DNA of 57,413 bases from Gemmatimonadaceae bacterium. Lineage in GTDB: Bacteria > Gemmatimonadota > Gemmatimonadetes > Gemmatimonadales > Gemmatimonadaceae. Each line of letters starts with the position of its first letter. Within the stretch, counting starts at the first letter, position 1. A program made the position numbers and the translations under genes. Under the pieces are notes generated by a model, which did no database searches, was not told the origin of the DNA, and saw nothing but the letters and a program-made list of their open reading frames with translations. This document shows positions 1 through 8,143 of the stretch, one piece after another. Where the stretch lies: contig JANWIF010000089.1 in the NCBI GenBank assembly GCA_025450035.1, forward strand, positions 1 to 57,413, given 5' to 3'.

Positions 1-965
1 ACATCACCAAGCGATTCGGAGATTTCACCGCCGTCGACGCGATCTCGTTTGCCGTGAGCGACGGCGAGATTTTCGGCTTGCTGGGCCCGAACGGCGCCGG
101 CAAGTCCACGCTTATCCGGATGCTCACCACGCTGCTGCTCCCCACCAGCGGCACCGCCCTGGTGGCCGGCACGGACATCGTCCCCCAGGCGGACGACGTT
201 AGGCGGGCAATCGGCGTCATTCCCCAAGCTATGACGAGCGATCTGGAGCTGAGCGCCGAAGAAAACCTGTTGATCTTCGCCAAGCTGTACGGCGTACCGC
301 GCGAGCGGCGCAAGCCGCTCATCGCCGAGCTGCTGGCGGCGGTGGAGCTCACGCAGTGGGCCGACAAGCCGGTGAAGAACTTGTCTGGCGGCATGCGCCG
401 GCGCGTGGAGATCGCGCGCGGATTGGTGCACGAACCGAGCATCCTGTTTCTCGACGAGCCCACCACGGGCCTCGATCCGGTATCGCGCACGTCCGTGTGG
501 GAGATGCTGCGCGCGATCAAGGAGCAGCGCGAGCTCACGGTGTTGATCACCACGCACTACATGGACGAGGCCGACAAGCTCTGCGACCGCATCGCGATTG
601 TGGATCACGGCAAGCTGATGGCGCTCGACTCGCCCATGAAGCTCAAGGCCGCGATCCCCGGCGAGAATACGCTCGAGGTGAGCTTCTCCACAGTGCCGCC
701 CACGTGGCGTGCTCGACTCTCCTCGCTGCCTGGCGTGGTGCGCGTGGACGGCGAGGCGCCGGTATTTCGCATCGAGTCCACGAGCGGCCCCGACACGACC
801 TTGGCGTTGATGACCGCGGCCGCGGACGCCGGCGTGTCGGTGCGATCGTTGTCGGTGCAGAGCACGTCGCTCGACGACGTGTTTGTCCACTACACCGGCC
901 ACCAGCTGCGCGACGCGCTCCAGGATCCGGCGCCGAGCGATCGCCACATCATGCTTCGGCGCTGA
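1..965 (+). CDS. ABC transporter ATP-binding subunit (DrrA/YbhF type), 5' end missing
   Basis: ATPase of a drug- or lipid-type ABC-2 exporter, acting on the cytoplasmic face with the permease that follows. The reading frame is open from base 3, and the residues before the internal GTG at 54 (ITKRFGDFTAVDAISF) are normal ABC N-terminal sequence, so the true start lies before the window. Walker A GPNGAGKST lies near 87-113, the signature LSGGM at 381-395 and Walker B ILFLDEPTTGLDP near 439-477. The C-terminal extension after about base 660 is typical of DrrA-like subunits. The stop is 7 bases before the permease start. The substrate cannot be read from sequence. Confidence 0.93.
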   Translation, partial: ITKRFGDFTAVDAISFAVSDGEIFGLLGPNGAGKSTLIRMLTTLLLPTSGTALVAGTDIVPQADDVRRAIGVIPQAMTSDLELSAEENLLIFAKLYGVPRERRKPLIAELLAAVELTQWADKPVKNLSGGMRRRVEIARGLVHEPSILFLDEPTTGLDPVSRTSVWEMLRAIKEQRELTVLITTHYMDEADKLCDRIAIVDHGKLMALDSPMKLKAAIPGENTLEVSFSTVPPTWRARLSSLPGVVRVDGEAPVFRIESTSGPDTTLALMTAAADAGVSVRSLSVQSTSLDDVFVHYTGHQLRDALQDPAPSDRHIMLRR

Positions 966-972
966 CGGGCAC

Positions 973-2091
973 ATGCAACGCACCTGGGCCATCGTCGAGC
1001 GCGATCTGCGCCGCTTCCGCCGCAGCCCGGCGCTCATCATCATGTCGCTGTTCATGCCCGTGGTCCAACTGATCGTGTTGGGCTACGCCTTTGGCGGGAA
1101 CGTGAAGCATCTCAAGGTTGCGCTCGTGGATCAGGATGGCGGCGTGCCGGCCGTTCGGCTGCACGAGCTGGCCAACGCCGTTGCCCAGAATGCGCAGACC
1201 TTCGAAACCATCCCGTACAGCGACCGCGGGCAGGCACTGGCCGCGCTCCGCAACGGGAAAGTAAACGGCGTCCTCACCATCCCACCCGGATTTTCGCGGC
1301 GCGTGCTCTCGGACGACGATCCGCGGATCGCGTTCATCGAGGACAACACCGACAACTTCGTCACCGCGTCGCTCGCCGGCACCTTCACCAGTCTCTTGAG
1401 TGCCTACAACCGGCCGGCGCCGAGCACGCGCCGTCTGTCCGCCGAGCCGACGCTCGAGACGGTCGAGTTGTATCCGTACGTACCGTACATCCAGTATCTG
1501 CTTCCCGGCTCCATCGTGATGTCCATCTTCATGATGGTGATGATCGGCGGCGGGATCATCTACATCGATGACAAGGCACGGGGGCTTCACGAGGGCTATC
1601 TGGTCACGCCCATCACGCGCCTCGAGCTGATCTTCGGCTTTACCGCGGCGGGCGCGATCAAGGCGATTCTCTCGGGCGTGGTGCTGATGACCGTCGGCAC
1701 GATGATCGCCGGCATCCCCAATCCCTTCGAGCCGTTGCGGCTGGTGCGGTTGTTCATCGTGATCGCGGTGACGTCGGTGGCATTGGTGAGCATGATGTTC
1801 TTGATCATGGTGCGCATGGACGATCCGCTGCTGCCGCGCGCGCTGTTCGGCGTGTTGAACACGCTGCTCTGGTTCCCCAGCGGCGCGGTGTATCCGCAGC
1901 AGGCATTCCCGAAGTGGATGCGTATGCTGGCCATCGCCGATCCGTTCACATATGCCGTGCACGCGCTCAAGAGCCTGCTGCTCAAGAATACCGGGTTCGC
2001 GGCCATCTGGTTCGATCTGCTCTATCTCGCGGTGTTCTCGGTGCTCACGATGGTCGCCGCGACGTTCCTCTTCAAGCGGACGCTGTCGTGA
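973..2091 (+). CDS. ABC-2 type transporter permease (YbhR/YbhS-like)
   Basis: Membrane subunit of the exporter, 372 residues. The ATG at 973 gives the usual layout: a cytoplasmic N-terminus and first helix (ALIIMSLFMPVVQLIVLGYAF), a large extracytoplasmic domain of about 150 residues, then five or so helices beginning at YLLPGSIVMSIFMMVMIGGG. The conserved late segment FPSGAVYPQQAFPKWMR is typical of ABC2_membrane_3 proteins. The longer open frame back to 883 runs inside the ATPase gene and is not credible. One operon with the ATPase; its stop overlaps the TetR gene by four bases. Confidence 0.92.
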   Translation: MQRTWAIVERDLRRFRRSPALIIMSLFMPVVQLIVLGYAFGGNVKHLKVALVDQDGGVPAVRLHELANAVAQNAQTFETIPYSDRGQALAALRNGKVNGVLTIPPGFSRRVLSDDDPRIAFIEDNTDNFVTASLAGTFTSLLSAYNRPAPSTRRLSAEPTLETVELYPYVPYIQYLLPGSIVMSIFMMVMIGGGIIYIDDKARGLHEGYLVTPITRLELIFGFTAAGAIKAILSGVVLMTVGTMIAGIPNPFEPLRLVRLFIVIAVTSVALVSMMFLIMVRMDDPLLPRALFGVLNTLLWFPSGAVYPQQAFPKWMRMLAIADPFTYAVHALKSLLLKNTGFAAIWFDLLYLAVFSVLTMVAATFLFKRTLS

Positions 2092-2759
2092 CTCCGGCGC
2101 GGCGGGCTCCGGCGGCGCCAACGGTTAGGCGTGCGCGCGACCTGGCCACGCGCGACCGGCTGCTGCGCGCGGCCACGCGTCAGTTCGCCGAGCACGGGTT
2201 CCGGCACGTGACCGTGCGCGACATCTGCCGCGAGGCACCGGCGAACGTGGCGGCGGTGAACTATCATTTCACCGGCAAGCTGGGTCTCTATCGGGAGGTC
2301 GTGCGCGCGGCGATCGACGCCATCCGGGAGGCGGGCGACCTGTCCATGACGGCGAGCGGCGACCTGTCCGCCGCGGACCGCCTGCGCCACTATGTGCGGA
2401 CGTATCTGCCGCGTCTCGTGAGTCGCGACAGCCGGGTAGCATGGATCCACGATCTCATGCAGCACGAGATGTCGGACCCGACTCCGTTGGCGCCGTGGAT
2501 TGCCGAGCAGGGAATCATGCCGCGCATCCACTACCTGAGCGCGCTGGTCGCCGAGCTGCTGGGGTGCAAGTTAGGCGATCGGCGAGTGAAGTGGTGCGTG
2601 GCGAGCATCCAGGCGCAGTGTCTGTTCTACGCCCCGCACCGCTTTCGCGCCGCCGCGTTTCGCAACTGGTCAGTGAGTCCCGCGGAACTCACAGCGGTGG
2701 TGGACCATGTCGCGGAGTTCTCTCTCGCCGGGATCGAGCGGGTTGGCCGTGGGCGGTAG
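2088..2759 (+). CDS. TetR-family regulator, CecR-like
   Basis: Transcriptional repressor of 223 residues. It starts with GTG at 2088 inside the permease stop (GTGA overlap), so it is translationally coupled to the exporter. The N-terminal TetR helix-turn-helix spans about residues 20-65 (DRLLRAATRQFAEHGF, VTVRDICREA, NYHFTGKLGLYREVV). The C-terminal part resembles the CecR/DUF1956 ligand domain. CecR controls the YbhFSR exporter in enteric bacteria, so the likely role is autoregulation of this exporter; the operator would lie upstream of the window. A start further upstream (1914) lies inside the permease gene and was rejected. Confidence 0.88.
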   Translation: MTPARRAPAAPTVRRARDLATRDRLLRAATRQFAEHGFRHVTVRDICREAPANVAAVNYHFTGKLGLYREVVRAAIDAIREAGDLSMTASGDLSAADRLRHYVRTYLPRLVSRDSRVAWIHDLMQHEMSDPTPLAPWIAEQGIMPRIHYLSALVAELLGCKLGDRRVKWCVASIQAQCLFYAPHRFRAAAFRNWSVSPAELTAVVDHVAEFSLAGIERVGRGR

Positions 2760-2863
2760 GCGATGGCTACCACTCCTCATACCGATACACCAGCGCCGGC
2801 GCGCCAGGGCGCTTGCCGCAGCCGCCCCGCCCTGCCACAGCCGCCATCGCCCGCGGTTGCGCG

Positions 2864-2882
2864 CTACTATTCGTCGTAGTAG
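2864..2882. promoter_or_regulatory. Short inverted repeat upstream of msrB
   Basis: CTACTA and TAGTAG are separated by 7 bases in the 198-base gap between the TetR gene and msrB. It could be a small operator or a weak hairpin. An 8-base direct repeat GTTGCATG (2885 and 2908) lies just downstream. I see no clear -35/-10 pair and nothing else in this gap. Confidence 0.25.
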
Positions 2883-2957
2883 CCGTTGCATGACTCGTAG
2901 AGGTCGCAGTTGCATGCCGCCGCTTGCCAAGCGGACACACTTGCCGCACGAGGGACC

Positions 2958-3575
2958 ATGTCGACACGCATACTTCAGGTCGCCCACACGATACGTGCGA
3001 TCGCGCTCGGGACCATCATCGCCGTCCCCGCCGCCGCTCAGACGACACACGATGCCAGCACACCTGCGACCCGTGCGGTTGCACGCGGAGGACATCCTAT
3101 GACATATCAGAAGCCGACCGACGCCGAGCTCCACACCCGCCTAACGCCGCTCCAGTACGAGGTCACGCAAGACGCGGCCACCGAAACGCCGTTTCACAAC
3201 GAGTACTGGGACAATCACGCGGCGGGGATCTACGTCGACGTCGTCTCGGGCGAACCCCTGTTCAGTTCGCTCGACAAGTTCAACTCGGGGACCGGATGGC
3301 CCAGCTTCACCAAGCCGCTCGAGCCCGGAAACATCCAGACCAAGACCGATCGCTCTGACTTCATGGTCCGCACCGAGGTGCGCTCCATGCACGCCAACTC
3401 GCACCTGGGCCACCTGTTCGACGACGGCCCCCCGCCGACCGGACTCCGATATTGCATGAACTCGGCGTCCTTACGATTTATCCCGGTGGATTCACTCCAC
3501 GCCGAGGGGTACGGACAGTTCCTGCCGCTGTTCAAGAGGGAAGCATCGTCGGCCGCGAAGGCAGCCAAGCCCTGA
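2958..3575 (+). CDS. msrB: Exported peptide-methionine (R)-S-oxide reductase, one-cysteine type
   Basis: Reduces the R-epimer of methionine sulfoxide in proteins. The ATG at 2958 gives a signal peptide (ending IIAVPAAAQ), so the enzyme is probably periplasmic; an in-frame ATG at 2910 adds only residues ahead of it. The SelR fold is clear: [44 protein letters not shown]. The catalytic Cys of RYCMNS is present. The usual resolving Cys (SGCGWPSF) is Thr here, and the four zinc Cys are absent (VVSGEPLF and MHANSHLGH where CxxC pairs normally sit). It should therefore need an external thiol reductant. Monocistronic by spacing. Confidence 0.93.
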   Translation: MSTRILQVAHTIRAIALGTIIAVPAAAQTTHDASTPATRAVARGGHPMTYQKPTDAELHTRLTPLQYEVTQDAATETPFHNEYWDNHAAGIYVDVVSGEPLFSSLDKFNSGTGWPSFTKPLEPGNIQTKTDRSDFMVRTEVRSMHANSHLGHLFDDGPPPTGLRYCMNSASLRFIPVDSLHAEGYGQFLPLFKREASSAAKAAKP

Positions 3576-3614
3576 CGGCTGGCGGTTCACATCAGACCGC
3601 CGGAGTTCTCGCCC

Positions 3615-4169
3615 ATGCGCTACCGCGTTCTCACCGCGATGCTCGCCTTCGCCGCCGCCCTCCCGCTGCCCGCCGGCGCGCAGGTGATGGCCAGCGAACA
3701 CGGCGTGGTAGCGCAACGGGTCGACGGCACCACCATCACCATCGAGTATTATCGTCCGCAGCGCCGCGGCCGCGATCACGTGATCGGCAACGTGGTCAAG
3801 TGGGGGAGCATGTGGACGCCGGGCGCCAATTGGGCCACCACCATCGACGTCGATCATGACGTACGCGTGGACGGCCACGTGCTTGCCAAGGGGAAGTATT
3901 CCATCTGGATGATTCCCCAGCCTAACGAGTGGACCGTGATCCTGAGCAGCGCGTGGAAGCGCTTTCACGTCCAGGGGCCGGACTCCACCGCGCCCGAGGT
4001 CCGCTTCACCGTCAAGCCGGAGGCGGCGCCGATCGTCGATGTCCTGACGTTTACGTTCCCGTCGGTGGCGGCGGACTCCACGACGCTGCTGATGCAGTGG
4101 GGAACCGCAGCGGTGCCGCTGCACATCGAGGTCACTCCATCCAATAGCGTGGCACCCACCGGGGAGTAG
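3615..4169 (+). CDS. DUF2911 exported protein
   Basis: 184 residues with an N-terminal signal peptide ending near residue 22 (LPAGAQ). The DUF2911 core is easy to see: DGTTITIEYYRPQRRGR, VKWGSMWTPGANWATT, LAKGKYSIWMIPQ and EWTVILSS. The family is common in Bacteroidota, Acidobacteriota and Gemmatimonadota and has no settled function. It lies 39 bases after msrB and may be co-transcribed. Probably periplasmic. Confidence 0.88.
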   Translation: MRYRVLTAMLAFAAALPLPAGAQVMASEHGVVAQRVDGTTITIEYYRPQRRGRDHVIGNVVKWGSMWTPGANWATTIDVDHDVRVDGHVLAKGKYSIWMIPQPNEWTVILSSAWKRFHVQGPDSTAPEVRFTVKPEAAPIVDVLTFTFPSVAADSTTLLMQWGTAAVPLHIEVTPSNSVAPTGE

Positions 4170-4319
4170 CGCGAACCCCGTTGCCCTTGGAGCCCGCGAC
4201 CGCCAGCGCGGCGGCCGTTCCCTGGGCGCAGCGGCTGCCAGCTTCCTCCAGGCGTGGCGCCCTTACACAACTGGCCCGGCGCACTTGATATTCTGCTGCC
4301 ACCAACCGGAGCCGATTCG

Positions 4320-4555
4320 ATGAGCGCGACGCGACCCTCCTTGCCGTTGCCGCCACGATCCTCGCCCTCGCTGCATTCTGTCCATTCCCCAGCGACGGCC
4401 TCTCGCGGCCCGGGATCACTCAGTTAGCCACTAACATGCACCGGCCTGCGGCCGACGATGCCTGCGCGGTGAAGGTGGGCGGGAAAGACCTGACCATTGC
4501 ACAGAAAAAGACCATGGAGAAAACACTCGCGGGGTTCGTGGTGGCGAAGCTCTGA
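4320..4555 (+). pseudogene. Small exported-protein gene broken by a frameshift (tentative)
   Basis: The 393-base gap 4170-4562 holds one gene-like signal. ATG at 4320 follows a good ribosome site (GGAG at 4308-4311) but its frame stops after 35 codons. The neighbouring frame, which has no start, reads as a hydrophobic signal-like stretch (ATLLAVAATILALAAFC) and continues without a stop to TGA at 4553-4555, ending EKTLAGFVVAKL. One inserted or lost base near 4330 would join the two into a gene of about 78 codons. It could be a real frameshift, a sequencing error, or a chance reading. No family recognised. Confidence 0.35.
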
Positions 4556-4562
4556 CGCGTCA

Positions 4563-5768
4563 TCAGTGCTCCTCCGCGAGTTGGGCGCCCGTCACACGTC
4601 CAGCCAGCAGCGCAAACACGACCAGGGCGGCGGCGCCCGTCAGGGCCTCGGTGTACAACATGCCGCTGCTGCCCCAGCCGTCATGCGCCCAACCGGCCAC
4701 GCGCAGCATGCCGAAGCTGAACAGCGTGTTGAGCGCGAAGTACAGGTTGATCTTGGTCGCCGCCGCGGTGTGTCCGATGATCGCCAGCACCAGCGCCGTG
4801 AACGCGACAGTCGACATGCCTAACGCGAAGGTGTAGAACAGCGTCGCCAACGCGTAGCCCGCCGGCGTGCGCGGCGACACGGCCATGGTCAGGCACGCCA
4901 CGAGGCCGAGCCCGCAGGCCAGTGCGTAGGCCGTAGGCTTGCGCGCCCGGTCCGCCAGCATGCCGCCGGCAAAGCAGCCGGCGACAATCGCCGATCCTCC
5001 GCCCAGGCCGAGCACGAGCGAAACCGTGTCGGCCGAGACCCGCCACTCGGGCGCTAGTGAACCGAAGAGGAATTGCGCCGCCCCGGTGCCGATGGGGAGA
5101 ATGGCGAGGATGAGGCCGATGCGTCCCGGTCGAGAGCGCACGAGCGCCGCCAGGTGGCGCCACGCATCGAGTGCCCGGTCGCGCACCGATGCGCCGGGTG
5201 CGGCCCGCGGCGGCTCGTTTAGGCGGCGAAGGACGAGTGCGCAGGCGCACACGATGCACGCGAGCGCCACGCCCCCCATCCAGGGAGATGGCATGTGTCC
5301 CATGAGCCAGAGGCCGGCCCCGCCACCCGCCGTCTGGCCAAACTGATTGCCCGACTGAAACCACCCTGCCGCGCGCCCGCGCGATGCGGGCAGGGTGTTG
5401 TGCACCATCAGTCCCTCGGTGGCGAAGGCCAGAAAGGTGCCCGCGATGCTCGTCAGCAGCACGATGAGCGACACCAGGGGCACCGTGCGCACGGAGAACG
5501 GGACAACGGTGAGCAGAACCAGGCCCGCGGATGTCATCGCGGCCGCGAGCACGTACCATCGCTTTCTTGACAACGTGTAGTCGCCCACCGGCGCCCACAC
5601 GAATTTCCAACCCGCGGCGAGGAACGACATGCCCACGACGCCCGCGATCGCCGACACGGGTACGCCGGCTTTGCTTCCCAGATAGCCAAGCGCGACGGCG
5701 GGAAATCCGAAGGTGAGCCCGTACGGAAAGTACAGTACGGCCCATACCCACGGGTGTCGCTCGGGCAC
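4563..5768 (-). CDS. MFS transporter, AmpG/PAT-like
   Basis: Twelve-helix inner-membrane carrier of 401 residues. The opening (VWAVLYFPYGLTFGFPAVALGYLG) and the loop GWKFVWAPVGDYTLSRKRWYVL match the peptide/acetyl-CoA transporter group that includes the muropeptide permease AmpG. In E. coli AmpG imports anhydromuropeptides for cell-wall recycling; here the substrate is inferred only from family resemblance. There is no recycling enzyme next to it. Divergent from the multicopper oxidase, with a 280-base shared upstream region. Confidence 0.82.
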   Translation of the reverse strand: MPERHPWVWAVLYFPYGLTFGFPAVALGYLGSKAGVPVSAIAGVVGMSFLAAGWKFVWAPVGDYTLSRKRWYVLAAAMTSAGLVLLTVVPFSVRTVPLVSLIVLLTSIAGTFLAFATEGLMVHNTLPASRGRAAGWFQSGNQFGQTAGGGAGLWLMGHMPSPWMGGVALACIVCACALVLRRLNEPPRAAPGASVRDRALDAWRHLAALVRSRPGRIGLILAILPIGTGAAQFLFGSLAPEWRVSADTVSLVLGLGGGSAIVAGCFAGGMLADRARKPTAYALACGLGLVACLTMAVSPRTPAGYALATLFYTFALGMSTVAFTALVLAIIGHTAAATKINLYFALNTLFSFGMLRVAGWAHDGWGSSGMLYTEALTGAAALVVFALLAGRVTGAQLAEEH

Positions 5769-6048
5769 GGCAGGCGCGCTATGCGTGTGGAGTTCCGTGT
5801 TAGGCGAAGCCTGGCCATGCCGTCAGATGCCCAGGTGCGATGGTCGGCATGGACGCGCCCTTGAGGAGGCAGGTGGACAATCTGTGCGAACCATCAGCGC
5901 ACGTCCAGCACATCGATACGCGCGTCCGAGGCTGCCGGGTTGTCCCTTGCCCGCTCCTTGCCAGCTCTGCATTGACACGAACTGCCGAGGTCGCTACCAT
6001 CGAGGGCTCGGGTACGGTTACGTGGCGCGTCTCACTTGCGGGGTACAT
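5769..6048. other. Divergent intergenic region between the MFS gene and the multicopper oxidase
   Basis: 280 bases that must carry the promoters of both flanking genes. I see no convincing -35/-10 pair, hairpin or small gene. It contains one of only three copies of the GTTAGGC 7-mer outside coding DNA (5799-5805). Confidence 0.5.
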
Positions 6049-7203
6049 ATGCCGAACGTGCTCTCGGTCGTCGCGGCGTCGCTCGTGTACACGTCCCTGC
6101 TCTTCGTTACCGGCACTCCTCGCGACGCGGCAACGCACGTCTCCGGCAGAACCCGCAGCTACTTCATTGCCGCCGATGAAGTGATGTGGGACTATGCGCC
6201 GTCCGGCACCAATCAGATCACCGGCCAGCCGTTCGACGCGATCGACCAGACGTGGACCAAACGTGGGCCGCATCGCATCGGGACCGTCTATCAGAAGGCG
6301 CTTTACCGCGAGTATTCCGATAGCACCTTCCGCACCCTCAAGCCGCGACCCGCGGCTTGGGCGCATCTCGGTTCCCTCGGCCCGCTCATTCGCGCGGAAG
6401 TAGGCGACACGATTCGGATCGTGTTCAGAAACAACGGACACCATCCGTACAGCATGCATCCGCACGGCGTGTTTTACCGGAAGGATTCAGAAGGGGCCCT
6501 CTACAGCGATGGCACACCTGGCGCGCTCGCGCGGGGTGATGCCGTCGCGCCAGGTGGAACGCGCACGTACGTGTGGCTGGTGCCCGAGCGTGCGGGTCCG
6601 GGCGAGGGCGATGCGAGCTCGGTGCTGTGGATGTATCACTCGCACGTGAACGAGGGGCGCGACGTGAATGCCGGCCTCGTTGGCCCCATCATCGTGACGC
6701 GCCGCGGGATGGCGCGCGAGGATGGATCGCCCTCCGACGTGAATCGCGAGTTCGTGGTGGCGTTCGCGGAAACCAACGAGAACGTCAGTTGGTACATCGA
6801 CGACAACATCAGGAGCTTTGTCGGCGATCCGACGAGCGTTAGGCGGGTGATCGGATTCCCGTTTCTCGATCCGTTCGGGCTCAGCAACGTCAAGCAGTCG
6901 ATGAACGGCTTCATCTATGGCAATGGGCCGATGCCCACGATGCGCATCGGTGAGCACGTGCGCTGGTACCTCATGGCCACCACCAACGCGGAGTTGCACG
7001 CCCCGCACTGGCACGGCAACGTCGTGGTCTCCCAACACATGCGCACGGATGTCCTCACGCTGGCCACCATGGGTATGCTGGTCGCCGACATGGTCCCGGA
7101 CAATCCGGGCATCTGGCTCTTTCATTGTCACGTCGAGCCGCACCTGAGGGGCGGGATGCAGATGCGGTTTCAGGTGACGGATAGCGCGGCGGCCGTGCAG
7201 TAG
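6049..7203 (+). CDS. Ceruloplasmin-like two-domain multicopper oxidase
   Basis: Copper oxidase of 384 residues, probably exported (hydrophobic N-terminus VLSVVAASLVYTSLLFV). The ATG at 6049 was chosen because upstream in-frame sequence is not protein-like. Domain 1 starts with YFIAADEVMWDYAPSG, the characteristic opening of ceruloplasmin and hephaestin domains. Copper motifs are HPHG (137-140), HSH (197-199), HAPHWHG (317-323) and HCHVEPHLRGGM (359-370). Only the second domain carries a complete type-1 site (Cys360, Met370), so it fits a type-B two-domain oxidase that would work as a trimer. The substrate (metal ion or phenolic) cannot be told from sequence. Confidence 0.88.
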   Translation: MPNVLSVVAASLVYTSLLFVTGTPRDAATHVSGRTRSYFIAADEVMWDYAPSGTNQITGQPFDAIDQTWTKRGPHRIGTVYQKALYREYSDSTFRTLKPRPAAWAHLGSLGPLIRAEVGDTIRIVFRNNGHHPYSMHPHGVFYRKDSEGALYSDGTPGALARGDAVAPGGTRTYVWLVPERAGPGEGDASSVLWMYHSHVNEGRDVNAGLVGPIIVTRRGMAREDGSPSDVNREFVVAFAETNENVSWYIDDNIRSFVGDPTSVRRVIGFPFLDPFGLSNVKQSMNGFIYGNGPMPTMRIGEHVRWYLMATTNAELHAPHWHGNVVVSQHMRTDVLTLATMGMLVADMVPDNPGIWLFHCHVEPHLRGGMQMRFQVTDSAAAVQ

Positions 7204-7233
7204 CTGGGCGCGGCGGCGCGACAACTTTGAGCG

Positions 7234-8001
7234 TCAAGGGGAGCGGGAGGGAAAGGGGGAGGCAGGGTGGGATAGGCGCTGCGGCGCGAAGATCGTGACG
7301 GCTGATCCATTCGCGAGGAACGCGGAATCGGGACCGGAGGCCAGTGCAGCGGCCACGTCGGCACCGTACAGCGACGCGAGTTCGCCTTCGAGCCGCGCGC
7401 CCTGTGCCTGCCAGACGCGCCACGACGCGTGCCTAACCCGATACTCCACGGTCCCGCCGTCCCGCTGTCGCGTGTACCCCCAGTAGTGCTCCGTGATGAA
7501 CTCCTCCTGCGAGCCGGGGCGGGCCGGCGCGCCCGCGCCGCCGGGCGTGATGACCAATCGACTCCAACCGGCGTTCTGCCGCCATGCGTACTCGACGGTC
7601 GCGGGCGCGCCGCTTGCGTCGTCGACCGGGCCGATGGCGTGGCGCATTGTCCGCACCGTGTACGGTTCGTTGTACGCGAGCCGTGCGACCGCGGCGATGG
7701 CGCGCCGTGGCACCAGCTCGCGGAGGAACGTCACCGCTCGGCGCACTTCGCCGGCGACCTCGCGGCGCACGTAGCAGCGCAGGTTGACCTCCTCGAAGTG
7801 CCGGTGAAATGGTACCGGCACGCCGAGCACACGCGTATCCCGAAACAGCAGTCCGACCACGCTCAGGTACGCGTGACCCTGCCAGGTATCCAGCTCCGTT
7901 CCCGCCGGGACGTATTGCTGGAGCAACTCGGGCGCGACGCGGTAGTTCAGCATGGCGAGATGCAACCAGTTGGTCGTCAAGAAACTGCGCGGTGCCGTCA
8001 T
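7234..8001 (-). CDS. DUF2071 (YqjF-like) family protein
   Basis: 255 residues starting at the ATG at 8001 (MTAPRSFLTTNWLHLAMLNYRV). The family core is visible: LLQQYVPAGTELDTWQGHAYLSVVGLLF, FEEVNLRCYVRR and the late FITEHYWGYTRQRDGGTVEYRV. The open frame upstream to 8280 is basic, low-complexity sequence running into the promoter of the next gene. The function of the family is unknown; a fatty-acid-binding-like or acetoacetate-decarboxylase-like fold has been suggested for relatives. Converges on the oxidase gene with a 30-base gap. Confidence 0.85.
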   Translation of the reverse strand: MTAPRSFLTTNWLHLAMLNYRVAPELLQQYVPAGTELDTWQGHAYLSVVGLLFRDTRVLGVPVPFHRHFEEVNLRCYVRREVAGEVRRAVTFLRELVPRRAIAAVARLAYNEPYTVRTMRHAIGPVDDASGAPATVEYAWRQNAGWSRLVITPGGAGAPARPGSQEEFITEHYWGYTRQRDGGTVEYRVRHASWRVWQAQGARLEGELASLYGADVAAALASGPDSAFLANGSAVTIFAPQRLSHPASPFPSRSP

Positions 8002-8143
8002 CCTGTCGCGTCTCCCGTGTGCGAACGCATGCCATTCTCTCGCGCGAGGCTTGCGCGCGCGGCGGCGAGCGCCCAGTCTCTCCCCCAGTATCCGGCCTGT
8101 GAAGACCCATGACACCGTTCTCGACGCCTCGGAGACCTCTCGC

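Noticed and set aside
949-2121. A 390-codon open frame on the minus strand
   Set aside because: Antisense to the ABC permease; the product is Arg/His/Glu-rich low-complexity sequence typical of G+C-rich shadows.
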